Of a stretch of DNA of 64,000 nt, positions 34,431 to 46,290 are shown one piece after another (within the stretch, counting starts at the first letter, position 1; each line of letters begins with the position of its first letter). This stretch comes from Cercis canadensis. Its lineage: Eukaryota; Streptophyta; Magnoliopsida; Fabales; Fabaceae. Location: positions 62,001 through 126,000 of the forward strand of contig QAOA01002498.1 of NCBI GenBank assembly GCA_003255065.1, given 5' to 3'. The position numbers and the translations under genes were made by a program. The notes beneath the pieces were generated by a model. It had not been told where the DNA came from, made no database searches, and was given only the letters and a program-made list of their open reading frames with translations.

Positions 34431-35123
34431 AATTTAGTTACCCATTTGATGTTAATGTTAAATTAATTACTCTTTTGTATGGCAGATGTCAGACGATCGT
34501 AGGCATTCATTTTCAGCAGCTGCACCCTCTACATTATTGCAACTTGTGTAGAAGGCAATTCTGTCAACTTTGTACCAGATCTTAGAAAAAATTAATTATA
34601 GTGCAGAATAGCTAAAAAATTGCTTCTACATTTGTTTATTTTGTTGGGATTTTTTTATTTTGTTCTAACTCTTGGGTTAATGAATTTTATTAATTTAGAG
34701 TTATTTTCTTATAGTAATAATTGTTTGAGTTAATTTTTTTTTTGGATTGTAAAATGTGTAAAGTTTAAGATCAAACTCTGTAAAATTTATTTAAATGTAA
34801 TAATATATGATTTTTTTGTTAAATTTTCTTTGAATTTTTGTTTTCCTTTTTTGTAATTTCTTTTGTATTGATATAAGAAATTAGCAAACAAAAAAAACTT
34901 GCAAAATTTCTCACGAACAAAAATCTATGAGAAATTTTTCGAGAAATTTTTTTTCAATATTTTTCACGCCAAAAGTAATTTTGTGAGAAATTTAGTTTGT
35001 CACACTGGTTTTTTTCGCGCCCCAAAATTCATAAGTAAATCCATGAAAAACACGTTTCTCATAGATTTTTGGGTGTTTTCTCACAGATTTTGTCCGTGAG
35101 AAAATCTATTTTTTCTTGTAGTG

Positions 35124-36203
35124 CCAATTAAACTCTAACAATCTAGCCTAACAAATTCATAAATCAACACTAAAGAATAAGCCAAAAATAAGAAGCCATA
35201 TCCATCATAAAATATCTATACATAATAATAATAATAAAAAATAAATACCACGGCTTGGAAATCATGTGTTCTTTCAAATTCTTTGACTTATTGACTCCAC
35301 ACAAGACGCACACTACTTGATCAAAGCCAAAGGCAAGAATGCCTAGAAGAGGTATTAGGCATAGAGAATGGGAGAACCAGAAATAAGCAGCCAGAGCGAT
35401 GCAAGAGAGAGAGAGAGAGAGACTAACATTCGGGGGAAGACATCTTCTACACTTTGGCTACTGAAGGGGCGACTTGAATTCTTCTTTGTTTTCATACCAA
35501 CACACACATAGTTCTTCAAGTTCAAGTTGAAAATTGGTGGTTGAGAAATAATTTTACAAATTAAGATTGTTTGTGTACTAGTTTTTGAATTTTTCTTTCT
35601 CTACTCAATTTCTTCAATGTTCACATTGGTATATGCTTCCATGCTTCGGTGAAAACTTTGCAATTTTTCATCATTTCGTTCGAAACTCACCAAATCTATT
35701 ATGTTTCCATGCAAACTGTAGAATTTCGTTTTTGGATTGGTGTTTCATGTCCTTTGCGAATGAAACTAAAATATTTTGTGTTTCATCCAAAACGACACGA
35801 ATTTTAATTCCTTGGAATTGAGGATATTCAATTGTGATAGGGAGAGATTGTTAGCAGCATTCACTTGTAATTGGCAAGAGTATTAAGTAATGTAGAGTAT
35901 ATAAGTCCCATATTGGATTAAGAAAAGGAATAAATGTGATATATAATAATAAGATTGGCCCAAGACTAAAGAGCTTAAACTTTTTGGTCAAGTTAGTGCT
36001 TATTCAATATGTTATACTATGCATTCACTGGACTTACAACACATATTTTTCCTAACATCTTAAAGTATGCACAATATAATATAAAAATATATGATCATTT
36101 ACGCATATATTTCCTAATAAATTGAAGTTTTCAACAACATATAATTTCATGTGGCACTATATATATTGTAGTTTTTTCTTTGATGCAATTAATATACTGT
36201 AAT
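35124..36203. other. Intergenic with a possible short LTR remnant
   Basis: No gene seen. A (GA)n run lies at about 35405-35422. The stretch 35849-36057 starts TGTTAGCAGC and ends CCTAACA like a small LTR, but its flanks show no target duplication. Confidence 0.45.
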
Positions 36204-38894
36204 GAGTAAACTATTATTTTGGTCCCTAAAATTTAAATTTTTACAAATTAGTCACTTAAAGATTTGTTGTAACAAAATCATACTTTAAACATCAAGATCT
36301 CCATCAAATTAGTCTACCGTTAGTTTAGTATGTTAACCTTTAACATTAATGTTGATGTGGCACAATTAAGTTCTTATGTGTCACATTATTATTTGCTTAA
36401 GTGGTGAAATAAATTATGTGTCAAGCTTCCAAATAAGCTCAAAAACTAAAAATAAATAGACAAAAATAAGAAGATTATTGTACCAAAAAAAAAATGAAAA
36501 GATTAAAAATTTACCAAAATACCATCACATCTCTTCTCTAGACCAACCACCCACTTAAAATTGTCAAAATGGGTTGAGCCTCATAGCCTAGCCCATTTCA
36601 TCACATTCTAAAGAAGAGTTAAGTTCATAAAATCTCAGCTCGAATAAAATTAAGTTGATTTAGCCTAGCCTAAACAAGCCTATGGCCAATTTAGGTTCAA
36701 GCCATCCTTTTGGTTTTTTTTTTTTTTTTGGGCTAGAAAAATCGTTTGGCTTAATTCTCCAATTTTCATTCCAAATTCAAAATCCCTATATTCTATTATT
36801 GAGAATTTAAATTTAAATTTTATTAAAAGTAAGTAAAGTAAAATTATGAAAGAGATAGGTTACTTTATATTATACAGTCTCATTTAAATTTTATGGGATC
36901 AGTTTTAGTCAATAATATCACCCACCAAAAAAAAATCAAGAGTATTTAAGTTTAACAAAGTCAAGTGCATCATATAGGTATTCTTTCTTATTTATCTTTT
37001 CTCTTTTCTCTTTTGGCCTATCTCAAACTTGGTTATGATCATTTGTTTAGTTAGGATTTTGTTAAACTTGGCTATAATAATTTGAGGACTCAATCATAGA
37101 TGATAATGTTAGTGGTGGTTGCTTTAGTTTTATTTATTACTTTATGCATTTTTATTTTTGTTCAATTAGGATTTGAGGATTATGTCCTTTAACAATTTAG
37201 CACAAGTTAGCCCAATTGAAAAAAAAAAAAAAAAGACTCAAAACCTTGTTAATTTTTAGCTAACTTTTAAATAATACAAATAATCAAAAAAATTAGAAAA
37301 AAGATTGGGCCCCAGGTGGCCCGTGGCTTGCATAGAATCGAGCTTGGCTAGCTTTTCATTGACCCATTTAGAATTCAAGCTCAGCCAAGCTGAATTAGAC
37401 CAGGCCGAAACGGTTCAGCCTGGCCGTTATGATGGCCTTGACACACTTACCCTCGCCTCTTACCTCGTCCCTCATCTTTATTTTTTCCAACCATGTGTCC
37501 TTCATCAGTCACCCCTAATCTCTAATCTCTTCTCCGTCACTCGGAACACCCACTTGCCCTATCACTTCTCCCTTTGCAATGGAGTAAATGCTAGGAAATG
37601 GAAAAGGAAAAGAACGAGAAAGAGAACCCTCACCGCTTAATACTTATCCCTTTGCAATTGCAATGGAGTAACTACTGCAAAAAGGAAAAAGGACGAGAGA
37701 GAATCCTTTGAGACCAAACATGGGGAGAGAACAAAGAACCTAAAGGAAAGGAATCAAAGGCAAATAACACTTTAAAGAGAAGCTTAAGACAGGGAGAAAT
37801 CTACCATTGACGGGATTAATACTGATTGAAAAGCTATTAAAGAAGGAGAAATTTCAAGGGAAGTTACAAGAGAACTATTTAAATACAACCTAAGTGTGAA
37901 GAACGATCACTCTTTGAATGCATGAGTAAATCTATTCTTTGCTCTTTCACCATAATAGTTCAATTGAATGTGAAAATAACAAGAAAAACCAGGGCTTTTT
38001 TCTATGTAGAAATCTCTCAAATCAGAAAAGCTTCCTACCAAAAGTCACTATGAACTCCAATTACATATATCCACAAATGGGTCAGCAACATCCAGACCAA
38101 ATTAGAAATACAGTTCTCCCCTTCAAGTAGTCCACAGTGAATTATTGACTTCTTTCGTACAAATTAACCAGGAAAATTGATCGGTGTGGTACTTTCATTT
38201 CTTATGGTATACCTAGAGCACAACGAGAGAAGTGACGGAAATGGATGAACGAAATGACAACGATATATAGGACTTTAACAAAATACGATTAATTACATAT
38301 TTATATTATACATAATACACACACACACACTATATATAAAGGCTTATTTTTTTCTTCAAAAGAATTCAAAACATGCTACATGGCACTTAATAGGTTTGCT
38401 GGCATACTTGTTTGGTGATGTAAGATGCCACCTAGGACTTTACCAGTGTTACATCAGCATTTATGTTAAGAGTTTATCGAGCACATTAGTGACAGATTTA
38501 CCTGCAAGGAATCTTGATATTTGGAGGATGATTTTGATACACACACACACACTATATATATATATATATAGGCCTTTTCTTTTTTTTTTTCTNTTTTCTT
38601 TTCTTTTTTTTCTTCTAAAGAATTCAAAACATGCTACATGGCACTTAATAGGTTCGCTGGCATATTTGTTCGGTGATGTAAGATGTTAAGATGCCACCTA
38701 GGACTTTACCGGTGTTACATCAGCATTTATGTTAAGAGTTTATCGAGCACATTAATGGCAGATTTACTTGCTAGGAATCTTGATATTTGGAGGATGATTT
38801 TGTTACCAAAAATCTTTAAATGACTAATTTGTAAAAATTTGAATCTTTTAAGAATCAAAATGACAATTTTAAGAATCAAAATGACAGTTTACTC
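36204..38894. mobile_element. 2.7-kb Mutator-like element without a transposase
   Basis: The ends are inverted: GAGTAAACTATTATTTTGGTCC at the left, and ATTTTAAGAATCAAAATGACAGTTTACTC at the right with an extra internal copy. The flanks TACTGTAAT (36195-36203) and TATTGTAAT (38895-38903) match at 8 of 9, fitting a Mutator-type duplication. The interior is AT-rich with a purine-rich GC patch (37300-37750) and no recognised transposase. Near 38340-38760 a segment is duplicated across the N at 38593. Confidence 0.68.
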
Positions 38895-39369
38895 TATTGT
38901 AATTTAGAACCTTATAAGTTATTATATTGTAATTTAGTTTATTTTATAATTACTTACTTGTTTTTTCAATTACGTAATTTTTAACTAATCCACTCCTAAA
39001 ATTCTACCCCATCTGATCTCAATAGAATTTAAACACAAAACCTCCATGATAAAAGACCAAGTGCTAAACTATCGGATGTCCCTTCTACATAATTTGAAAT
39101 CTATTTACGTTTAAAATATACATCTATATCTATTTTTTCTTTGTCACTAAAACATGGATGTATTTGAAATGAGCAATGTAATGGGGATCCCATCAGCTAA
39201 AAAAATGGACAGGACTATACACGTGTGCCGTCATTTACTTGGGCATCACCAATCTAGTTTTTTTTTTTTTTTTTTTTTTTNTTTTTTTTTCTTTTGAAAT
39301 GGGTAGGACTAAACATTTTATGATGAAAAAAACTCACGTCTAAACATCAAATGTACGAGACATTTTCCT

Positions 39370-39575
39370 AACTGCTCCTTGTTCGAAGCTCCACTGGGAA
39401 GTGAGCCTTCATTTACATGGAGGAGTCTTCTAGCAGGTTTTGAAGTTCTTACGAAAGGACTGATTTATCAAATAGGCAATAGAGACTCGGTGAAAATTGG
39501 AAAGGATCCTTGGATCCCTAGGGATGATGTTTTTATAGCACTCTCAGTCATTCCTCAAGAAGTAGCTTAGGCCAA
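39370..39575 (+). pseudogene. LINE (non-LTR retrotransposon) RT C-terminal fragment
   Basis: Reads GSEPSFTWRSLLAGFEVLTKGL, then GNRDSVKIGKDPWIP, a segment found between RT and the zinc/RNase H domains of plant L1-type LINEs. It is cut off at 39582 by the Copia LTR. A T-rich run with an N at 39281 lies upstream. Confidence 0.75.
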
Positions 39576-39581
39576 GGTTAG

Positions 39582-39775
39582 TGTTAAGCTGATATGGAAA
39601 AGATCACTATATTCATTAATCTTTTTCAACAAGAGTGGAAGAATATATATACACGCAAAACTACCTATTTTAAGCTATACACAAATCAAGGTAATTAACT
39701 AAATTGAAGAATATATCCCAAAACTTCCTCCTGAGATCTTGCAGAGATCAACTCACGCCACAACTCACGTCAACA
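39582..39775 (-). repeat. 3' LTR of the truncated Copia element
   Basis: On the minus strand it begins TGTTGACGTGAGTTG right after the purine tract and ends AGCTTAACA. Length about 194 bp, with TG...CA ends. Confidence 0.75.
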
Positions 39776-39941
39776 CTCCCCCTCAAGTTGGTGCAAAGAG
39801 ATCTTGAATGCCCAACTTGTCAAGTGAGTTGTAGAAGTTTCTGCTACATACAACTTCCGTAAGTATATCTGCCAACTGGTCTTCAAATTTAACAAATGAG
39901 AATTGAATTATCTTGGTCTCCAGATTTTGTTTGATAAAGTG

Positions 39942-40330
39942 TCAGTCTACTTCCACATGTTTTGTTTGATCATGTTGAATTGGATTATGAGAAATGACTA
40001 TAGCAGCCTTGTTGTCACAAAATAGGTTCATCGCACAGCTTGGAGCAAAGCCAATTTCAATTAATAGTCTTCGAAGCCAGAGAAGTTCACAAAGACCCTT
40101 AGCCATCCCACGAAACTCAGCTTCAACACTTGATAATGCTACCACCTTTTGTTTCTTACGTCTCCATGTAACCAAATTCCCTCCAACAAAGGTAAAATAA
40201 CCTGAGGTGGATTTTCTATCTGTGATATCTCCTACCTAGTCAGTATCTGTATAACCTTCAACCCGTAGGTGATTGTTTTTGTGAACATTAGTCCTTTTCC
40301 AGGCAAGGACTTCAAGTATTGGAGGATTCA
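39942..40330 (-). pseudogene. Copia RNase H region
   Basis: Contains VTWRRKKQKVVALSSVEAEF and LFCDNKAAI, then HVEVD, typical of the Copia RNase H. A stop lies upstream at the DWVG-type segment (about 40240), so it is inactive. Confidence 0.85.
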
Positions 40331-40433
40331 AATTACTACATTCATGTGATCTCTACTTGGATGGTGCATGAATTGGCTTACTACACTTACCGCGTAGGCT
40401 ATGTCAAGTCGTGTATGAGATAGATAAATAAGT

Positions 40434-41495
40434 TTACCAACTAACCTCTAGTACCTTCCTTTGTCTGTTGGCACTTGGTCTAGATATTCTCCAAACTTGT
40501 GGTTGGACTATTGGTGTATCTGTAGGCTTACAATTTAGTAGTCCAACCTCTGATAAAATATCTAGGTTATATTTTTGTTGAGAAAGAAAGATGCCTTGCT
40601 TCGACCTAGCAACCTCAATTCCTAGAAAATATTTGAGTCCTCCTAGATTTTTCATCTAAAATTCTGTTGCCAATTGCTTTTGAAGTCTTGCTATTTCTTG
40701 AGAGTCATCTCCTGTAATGATCATATCATCTACATAGACTATCAAAGTTGTTATCTTACCTTGGTGATGCTTCAAGAATAGTGTATGATCTGCGTTGCTT
40801 TGTTGAAAGCCATATTTCCTCATTGTTGAGTGTAATCGCCCAAACCATGCTCTAGGGGATTGCTTCAAACCGTACAAAGTTCATTGTAACTTGCACACTC
40901 TCTTAGTTTCAAAATTTTTCATATACCCTAGAGGGATATCCATGTAGATTTCTTCTTTAAGATATCCATGGAGAAAGGCGTTCTTGACGTCTAACTGATG
41001 CAATGGCCAATCAAGATTTACTGCGAGAGATAATAGAACCCTAACAATACTCAACTTGGCCATAGGTGAAAAAGTTTCTTGATAGTCTACGCCATATGTT
41101 TGTGTAAAGCCTTTGGCCACTAATCTTGCTTTGTACCTTTCAACCGACCCATCGGCTTTGTACTTGATAGAGAAAACCCACTTACACCCTACTATTTTTT
41201 TTCCTTTCAGTAAGGGAACAAGAGTCCATGTTTCATTTTTTTGTAATGCCTTCATTTCTTCCTTCATAGCTTGAATCCATCTAGGGTCTTCCAAAGCCTG
41301 TTCAACACTCGTAGGAATATAATGTGAAGAGAGCTCATTTGCAAACTTCTTGAGGGGTTCGGGCAACTCCTTCGTAGAAACATAATTAGCAATCAGATAT
41401 CTCAATTTATGATCCTCCATTTTCGGAGAATATCTTTTCGGTGGTTTGCTCCGATTATGCCTGTGAAGTAGCTCATAGCCAACAAGGATATCCAC
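40434..41495 (-). pseudogene. Copia reverse transcriptase (RVT_2)
   Basis: The open piece 41495-40881 holds [32 protein letters not shown] and [13 protein letters not shown]. The next (40877-40656) holds MYGLKQSPRAW and the intact catalytic box YVDDMIITG. The last (40655-40434) starts MKNLGGLKYFLGIEV. Two stops separate the pieces. The otherwise intact motifs suggest a fairly recent inactivation. Confidence 0.9.
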
Positions 41496-41576
41496 ATTAT
41501 TAGAAATGTTAGGTGTGACAGGAGAGCTTACCTTAATGATATTCTCTGGACATGGGTCGTTGGATACTGAAGAGTT

Positions 41577-41596
41577 GGGGGGGGGGGGGGGGGGGG
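41577..41596 (+). repeat. Homopolymer run of 20 G
   Basis: Twenty consecutive G in the linker between integrase and RT (C-tract on the coding strand, i.e. poly-Pro if translated). Its length is likely unreliable in sequencing. Confidence 0.9.
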
Positions 41597-41912
41597 TTCT
41601 GCTACTTCAGCTTCTGGAGATATCGATGGCTTTGGATTAGGTTTCTTGACGGTCGTTTGAGGAGCATCAGGTAGTGTATCAGTATCCTTGAACTAGTCAA
41701 ACGTCAACCAATTCGGCTCTTCTTCTTGTTTCTCCCCCTAAAGAGAAGAATTGGATGAAGCAGGAGAGTAGAAAGTGTCAGATTCAAGGAACGTGACATC
41801 CATAGTTACATATGTGTGCCAAGTAGTTTGGTCATAGCAGCGATATCCTTTTTGGTGCACAACATATCCCAAAAAAAAGACAGTGAATGGCACAGGGATC
41901 AAGTTTCGTGCA

Positions 41913-42713
41913 CTATTTCTTATGTAAATGAACAAATGCAACAAAACCGAAGACTTGAGGGGGGAGCATTTGTACTATGGGTAATGTCACATATGTAGAC
42001 AAGGTTTGTAGTGGAGTCTTAAATTCAAGAACTTTTGAGGGCATGCGGTTAATAAGATAGACAGCTATGGCAACAACATTAGCCCAATGGTGGCTAGGCA
42101 CTTGAGCTCCAAGTAAAAGAGCTCGAGCAGTTTCAAGGATGTGGCGATTCTTGCATTCTACAATACCATTTTGTTGAGGAGTCTGGGGACACAAGGTCTC
42201 ATGAATAAGTCCATGATGTTGGAAATAATCACAAAATGATTGGTTCACATACTTGCCACCATTATCAGATCAAAAGATACGAATCTTAGTTGAGTATTGA
42301 GTCTGAATCATTCTATGGAAGGGTTGAAATACATGAAACACCTCATTTTTTTTTTGTTTCAACAAGTAAATCCAAGTCGTTCGAGTACAATCATCAACAA
42401 ATATCACAAACCAGCGGAAACCAAAGATAGTGGATTTTGGTGATGGACCCCATACATTAGAATGAATCAAAGCAAAAGGAACATCACTCTTATTCATACT
42501 TAACGGAAAAGTGACTCGATGACTTTTAGCTAAAATACAAGCCTCACATTTAAAGTCCAACAATGATAAGTCCGAAAATAAATTAGGAAACACATGTTTC
42601 AGATAACCAAATGAAGGATGGCCTAGTCGACAGTGCCAAAGCAAAATCTGTTCCACTTTGAGGTTACCTAGGCGGTGCATGTGGTGTGCTCGAACTACAT
42701 TGAAGTCCTCCAT
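41913..42713 (-). pseudogene. Copia integrase (GAG_pre-integrase and core)
   Basis: The 42713-42270 piece contains LWHCRLGHPSFGYL and C-ACILAKSHR, the zinc-binding N-terminus, then the core start SNVWGPSPKS and FVDDCTRTTWIYLL. A TGA at the SDNGG motif interrupts it. The core continues at 42248 with PQQNGIVECKNRHILE, ending near 41913 after VYLINRMPS. Confidence 0.9.
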
Positions 42714-43630
42714 ATAATAAAGTCCCCCCCTTCATAGTACCACACCCAATTATCTCCTTGGTGAGAATATCCTGAAGAAGACAGAACGAGGGATAAATAA
42801 GCACAACACAATTCAAGTCTTTAGTAACTTGACTCACATATAGCAACTTAAGAGAGAGAGAGGGCACAAGTAACGTGTTAGATAGTAGTAGGGCAGGTGA
42901 TAACATCACAGTCCCAACTCCTGTTACCGAAGATATGTCACCATTAGCATTGGCAATGCTTGTGCACCAAGGGGGAGAGTGTTCAAAAAAATCATTTGCA
43001 TCAAATGTCATATGGTTTGTGGCTTCGGAATCAAGTATCCAAGCATTGCAATTAGCTTCTTGATTAGAACAAAGCAGGACATTACCTTGGGTAGAGTTGG
43101 AACTAGCTGTTGGAATGAGGGAAATATGTGATTCTACAGTAGCTCTTACAGCTTTTCCCGTATTGTTATCAGTTCCATCTGTATCGTGACGCTTCCGAGC
43201 CTGGAACTTGTGGCACCAGTTGGGGTATCCATGAAGCTTGAAGAAGGTCTCACGGGTATGTTTTGCACTTACACAGTGAGAGAACTTAGTTCCATTAGAT
43301 GCGTCTCAATGTTTAGAGTGGGAACCGATTTTGTTACTCTGTAAAGAGAGAGACCTGGAAGATGTGTTTGACTGTGACCCATACTTGAGACTCTTAGACG
43401 CTAGAACTGCTCTGGGTATCTCATTGGGGCTGCCCATCATCATCACTGCTTAATGAAGAGCTTCCTTACAAACGTGTGCGTAGGCTTGCTCTATTGTTGG
43501 GAATGGCTTTATTTGCAAGACATCACTCCATATATTATCTAAGTGATCATCAAGACCATCCAAGAATACATACACCTGATCTTCTTGGACAAGTGTATTG
43601 TAGTGTTTGGATATCAGTGGGACATCCCAT
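42714..43630 (-). pseudogene. Copia gag C-terminal part and protease
   Basis: About 43630-43200 reads VYVFLDGLDDHLDNI, then a CCHC-like KLHGYPNWCHKF remnant. About 43060-42720 reads AWILDSEATNHM, where D-S-G is changed to D-S-E at the protease active site, followed by PSLSLKLLYVSQ. A stop and a frame change at about 42720 precede the integrase. The changed glycine would abolish protease activity. Confidence 0.75.
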
Positions 43631-46150
43631 GGAATTAATTTTTAAATTTAAGATTTTCACTTATAAGTTGAGTTTGATTATTTGTGTTTTATTTTTCATA
43701 TTTTCTTTTTAAATCTTTAAATTTAGAAAAAGTTTCGGTTAAACCAGTTTGACCGGTAATCTGACCAATCATTTTTTGTCACATTAGTTCGTTCACTGAT
43801 TTAGTTTTTAAAACATTGATTGATAGGCTACTAACTCAAGGTATCGATACCCTGAATTTTATTGAAGGTATGTTAGGGGCGCATTTATTTTATTTATTTA
43901 TTTTTTCCTTTTCGCAAGATCCAAATATCTTTTTCTTGGGGGTCAGTGGGAATGTGGGATATCTTTCGATTCTTATTAAATATATGGCATTGAGATGGCC
44001 GTACTATGGAAAGAGTAAAATATTAAATTTCATATTCCAACACTAACAAAAGGTCAAATAAATAATTGAATAAATAAATAACATGTCAGGTTGTCTGCAA
44101 CTCACATGGCGGGACCCATGTATGTGATTCAAACGTGAACTTCCAGCGAATCTGATTGGCTGGGCCTCTGATGGTGGGATTTAAATGTTTTGATCTGTCT
44201 TCGATTTCTTCGATCTCTTTGTTTTTCTTTCCTCTTTAAATTTATTAAAAATGCTTTCCACATTTCCTTTTGGATGTGGTAAGAGACGAGATTTATTTAT
44301 GAGAAAAATTAAAAAAAACTCATCCTTTTGTGTGCTTTTCTTTTAGCCTAAAATGATTTATTATTCTTATAAAAAAAATTATTAAGTGGTGGGAGCTAAG
44401 TTATTATTTTTGAAGTAAAACTCTTTTTTAGTTCTTGAAAAATGTAACTATTGACAAATTCGTCTTCTAAAAATTTTCAGTGATAAATTGATCATTGAAT
44501 TATTATTCTGTCTGACAAATTAGTCCTCTGATACTTTAATGAGAAAAGTTCTGGACTCCTGCAGACCCCTTTCCTAATTTTTTTCACTGATCTTGCTTAG
44601 CTATGTTTAAGCCCTCATTTTCTCATTCAAATCCTCCTTTTCTTTTCATTGATTTTGTCTATCGGAGGACTAATTTGTTAGTGAAATAATAATTTAAGGA
44701 CTAATTTGTCATTGAAAATTTTTGGAGGACGAATTTGTTAGTGACTGCATTTTTCAAGGATTAAAAAAAGGTTTTACTCTTATCTTTTTATGTTACTCCC
44801 TCTTTCATTTATGCATGAAACTCATTAGGGATTTATAGTGTGATTTTGGTATCATTGTAAATATATCAAAAAATTGAGTCGTCCAATATGTATCAAGATA
44901 CAATTTTTTAATAAAAATGTAAAAATGATACGATATAAGAAAATGTGTCAAAAAATAATTTTTTTAAATTTATTTTTTAGTACACTTTTTTTATAAGTGA
45001 CTTAATTTTTAATATTTTTACAATAATATCAAAATCAGATTGTAAATTTTATTGAGTCTCCTTCAACTAAGAAAAAATATAGCATAAAAGAGTATCATAA
45101 GCGATAATAACTTTGTTTGTTTTTTGTTAATAGATAATCATTTCTTACTTAAGATAAGAACAAAAGGAAGTACATTGAACAAGACAAGATGCCGAACTAC
45201 CCACTCTAAAACAAGTGGTGACAACGAAAACAAAATAAACCAGAAATACCAATGTTGTTTACATAATATTTATTTGTAATTAAATATAATTATATAAGTG
45301 ATTATGTATTGAACTTTTAAAGTTTGAGATTTTAAGATTTTGATATTAATTATAGGATATTTGCTTCTTGTATCCAAATTAACAAGACCCTACTGAAATT
45401 TTACAAATTTTATTAAAAATTTGGAAAAATTAATTAAACTTTCCTTGTATATATAATCATGACTCTTAACATTAGTTGAAACCATAACATATATAATATT
45501 TAAGGTTATAAATATTCTCAAACCCATCTTTTTTTATTTATTTATTTTTTTTTTATAGAATCTCAGGGTTCAAAATTAAATAATAACTTAAATATTTACA
45601 CTTTTTTATATATAAATTTTTCTTTTTTAGTAGATAGACTCAACTAGATTTTTTGACAAGGATATAGAAGATTAAAATTTAAACTTAGGACGTTAAATTT
45701 TTTAAAAACTCAACAAAATAAATATAATATAAATATATATTATTATATAAATATCTATCAATGAAAAAAAAATATGAGTACAATTGTTTATAAATGCATA
45801 TACAATTTTTTTTAGATAAATGAAAATTTCAACATTGCATCTCAACCTTATAATTATCTATTTAATACAATTTAGAGTAATTTATATTTATTATAATTAC
45901 ACTACAAATGTATTATTCCAAATTTAGTGTATCACTTTGGATTTTCTCTACTAATTAGAGTTAACACAATGGTAATTGCCAAAAATCTTTTTGGTTTAAA
46001 TCCTATTAATGATCATTTGTTAATAAGCATTTACTAATTATGATACATTCTCTCAAATTAGAGCAACTTATCTAACTCATAATTATTTTATCAACCCAAA
46101 AAAGAAAAACTTCAGATTTTTTTTTTTTTTTTCATAATACTCAAATATGA
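43631..46150. other. Intergenic with one MITE, no gene seen
   Basis: AT-rich sequence between the Copia element and the sterol reductase gene. Apart from the MITE at 44414-44779 I see no coding frame of note. Simple T-, A- and AT-rich runs dominate 44850-46130. Confidence 0.65.
44414..44779. repeat. ~365-bp foldback MITE
   Basis: The left end AGTAAAACTCTTTTTTAGTTC and inner blocks such as TTGACAAATTCGTC are mirrored at 44690-44779 (GACGAATTTGTTAGTG, AAAAAGGTTTTACT). The flanks agree only partly, so the superfamily is uncertain; the AGTAAAAC ends recall the 36204 element. Confidence 0.75.
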
Positions 46151-46290
46151 CCATTTCCACAACTGTGCACAGTGCAGCACGGGATTATTCCAAAGTACTC
46201 TCTGTCTCACAGTGAATCACAGTCTACACTCCTTACTTAAGGACAACCAGAGAGATCCCTAGCATACACTCAGCTCCTCTCTTGCCTCAG

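Larger units (their letters stand above)
32933..35123 (+). mobile_element. 2.2-kb non-autonomous CACTA element
   Basis: Starts CACTACAATAAAA at 32933 and ends TTTTTTCTTGTAGTG at 35123. Both ends are dense in TTTCTCACGGA/CCGTGAGAAA subterminal repeats, the same set as copy A (1773-5754). The interior has a tandem repeat (33717-34220), telomere-like repeats (34285-34430) and a vestigial ORF start (ATGTCAGACGATCG, 34487), but no transposase. The flanking triplets TCA and CCA agree at 2 of 3 positions. It appears to be an internal-deletion derivative of the copy A family. Confidence 0.88.
39582..43630 (-). mobile_element. 5'-truncated Copia retrotransposon
   Basis: On the minus strand the order is gag, protease, integrase, RT, RNase H, purine tract (AACTTGAGGGGGAGTG), then a 3' LTR (39582-39775). 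No 5' LTR or primer site is seen; similarity to gag ends near 43630. It lies inside or beside the LINE fragment at 39370. Confidence 0.88.

Noticed and set aside
35849-36057. Small LTR (TGTTAG...CTAACA)
   Set aside because: Flanks do not match and no partner or pol is nearby; kept only as a possible remnant.
37305-37640. 111-codon open frame on the plus strand
   Set aside because: No recognisable domain, ends in a Lys/Arg-rich low-complexity tail, and lies inside a Mutator-like element; probably chance.
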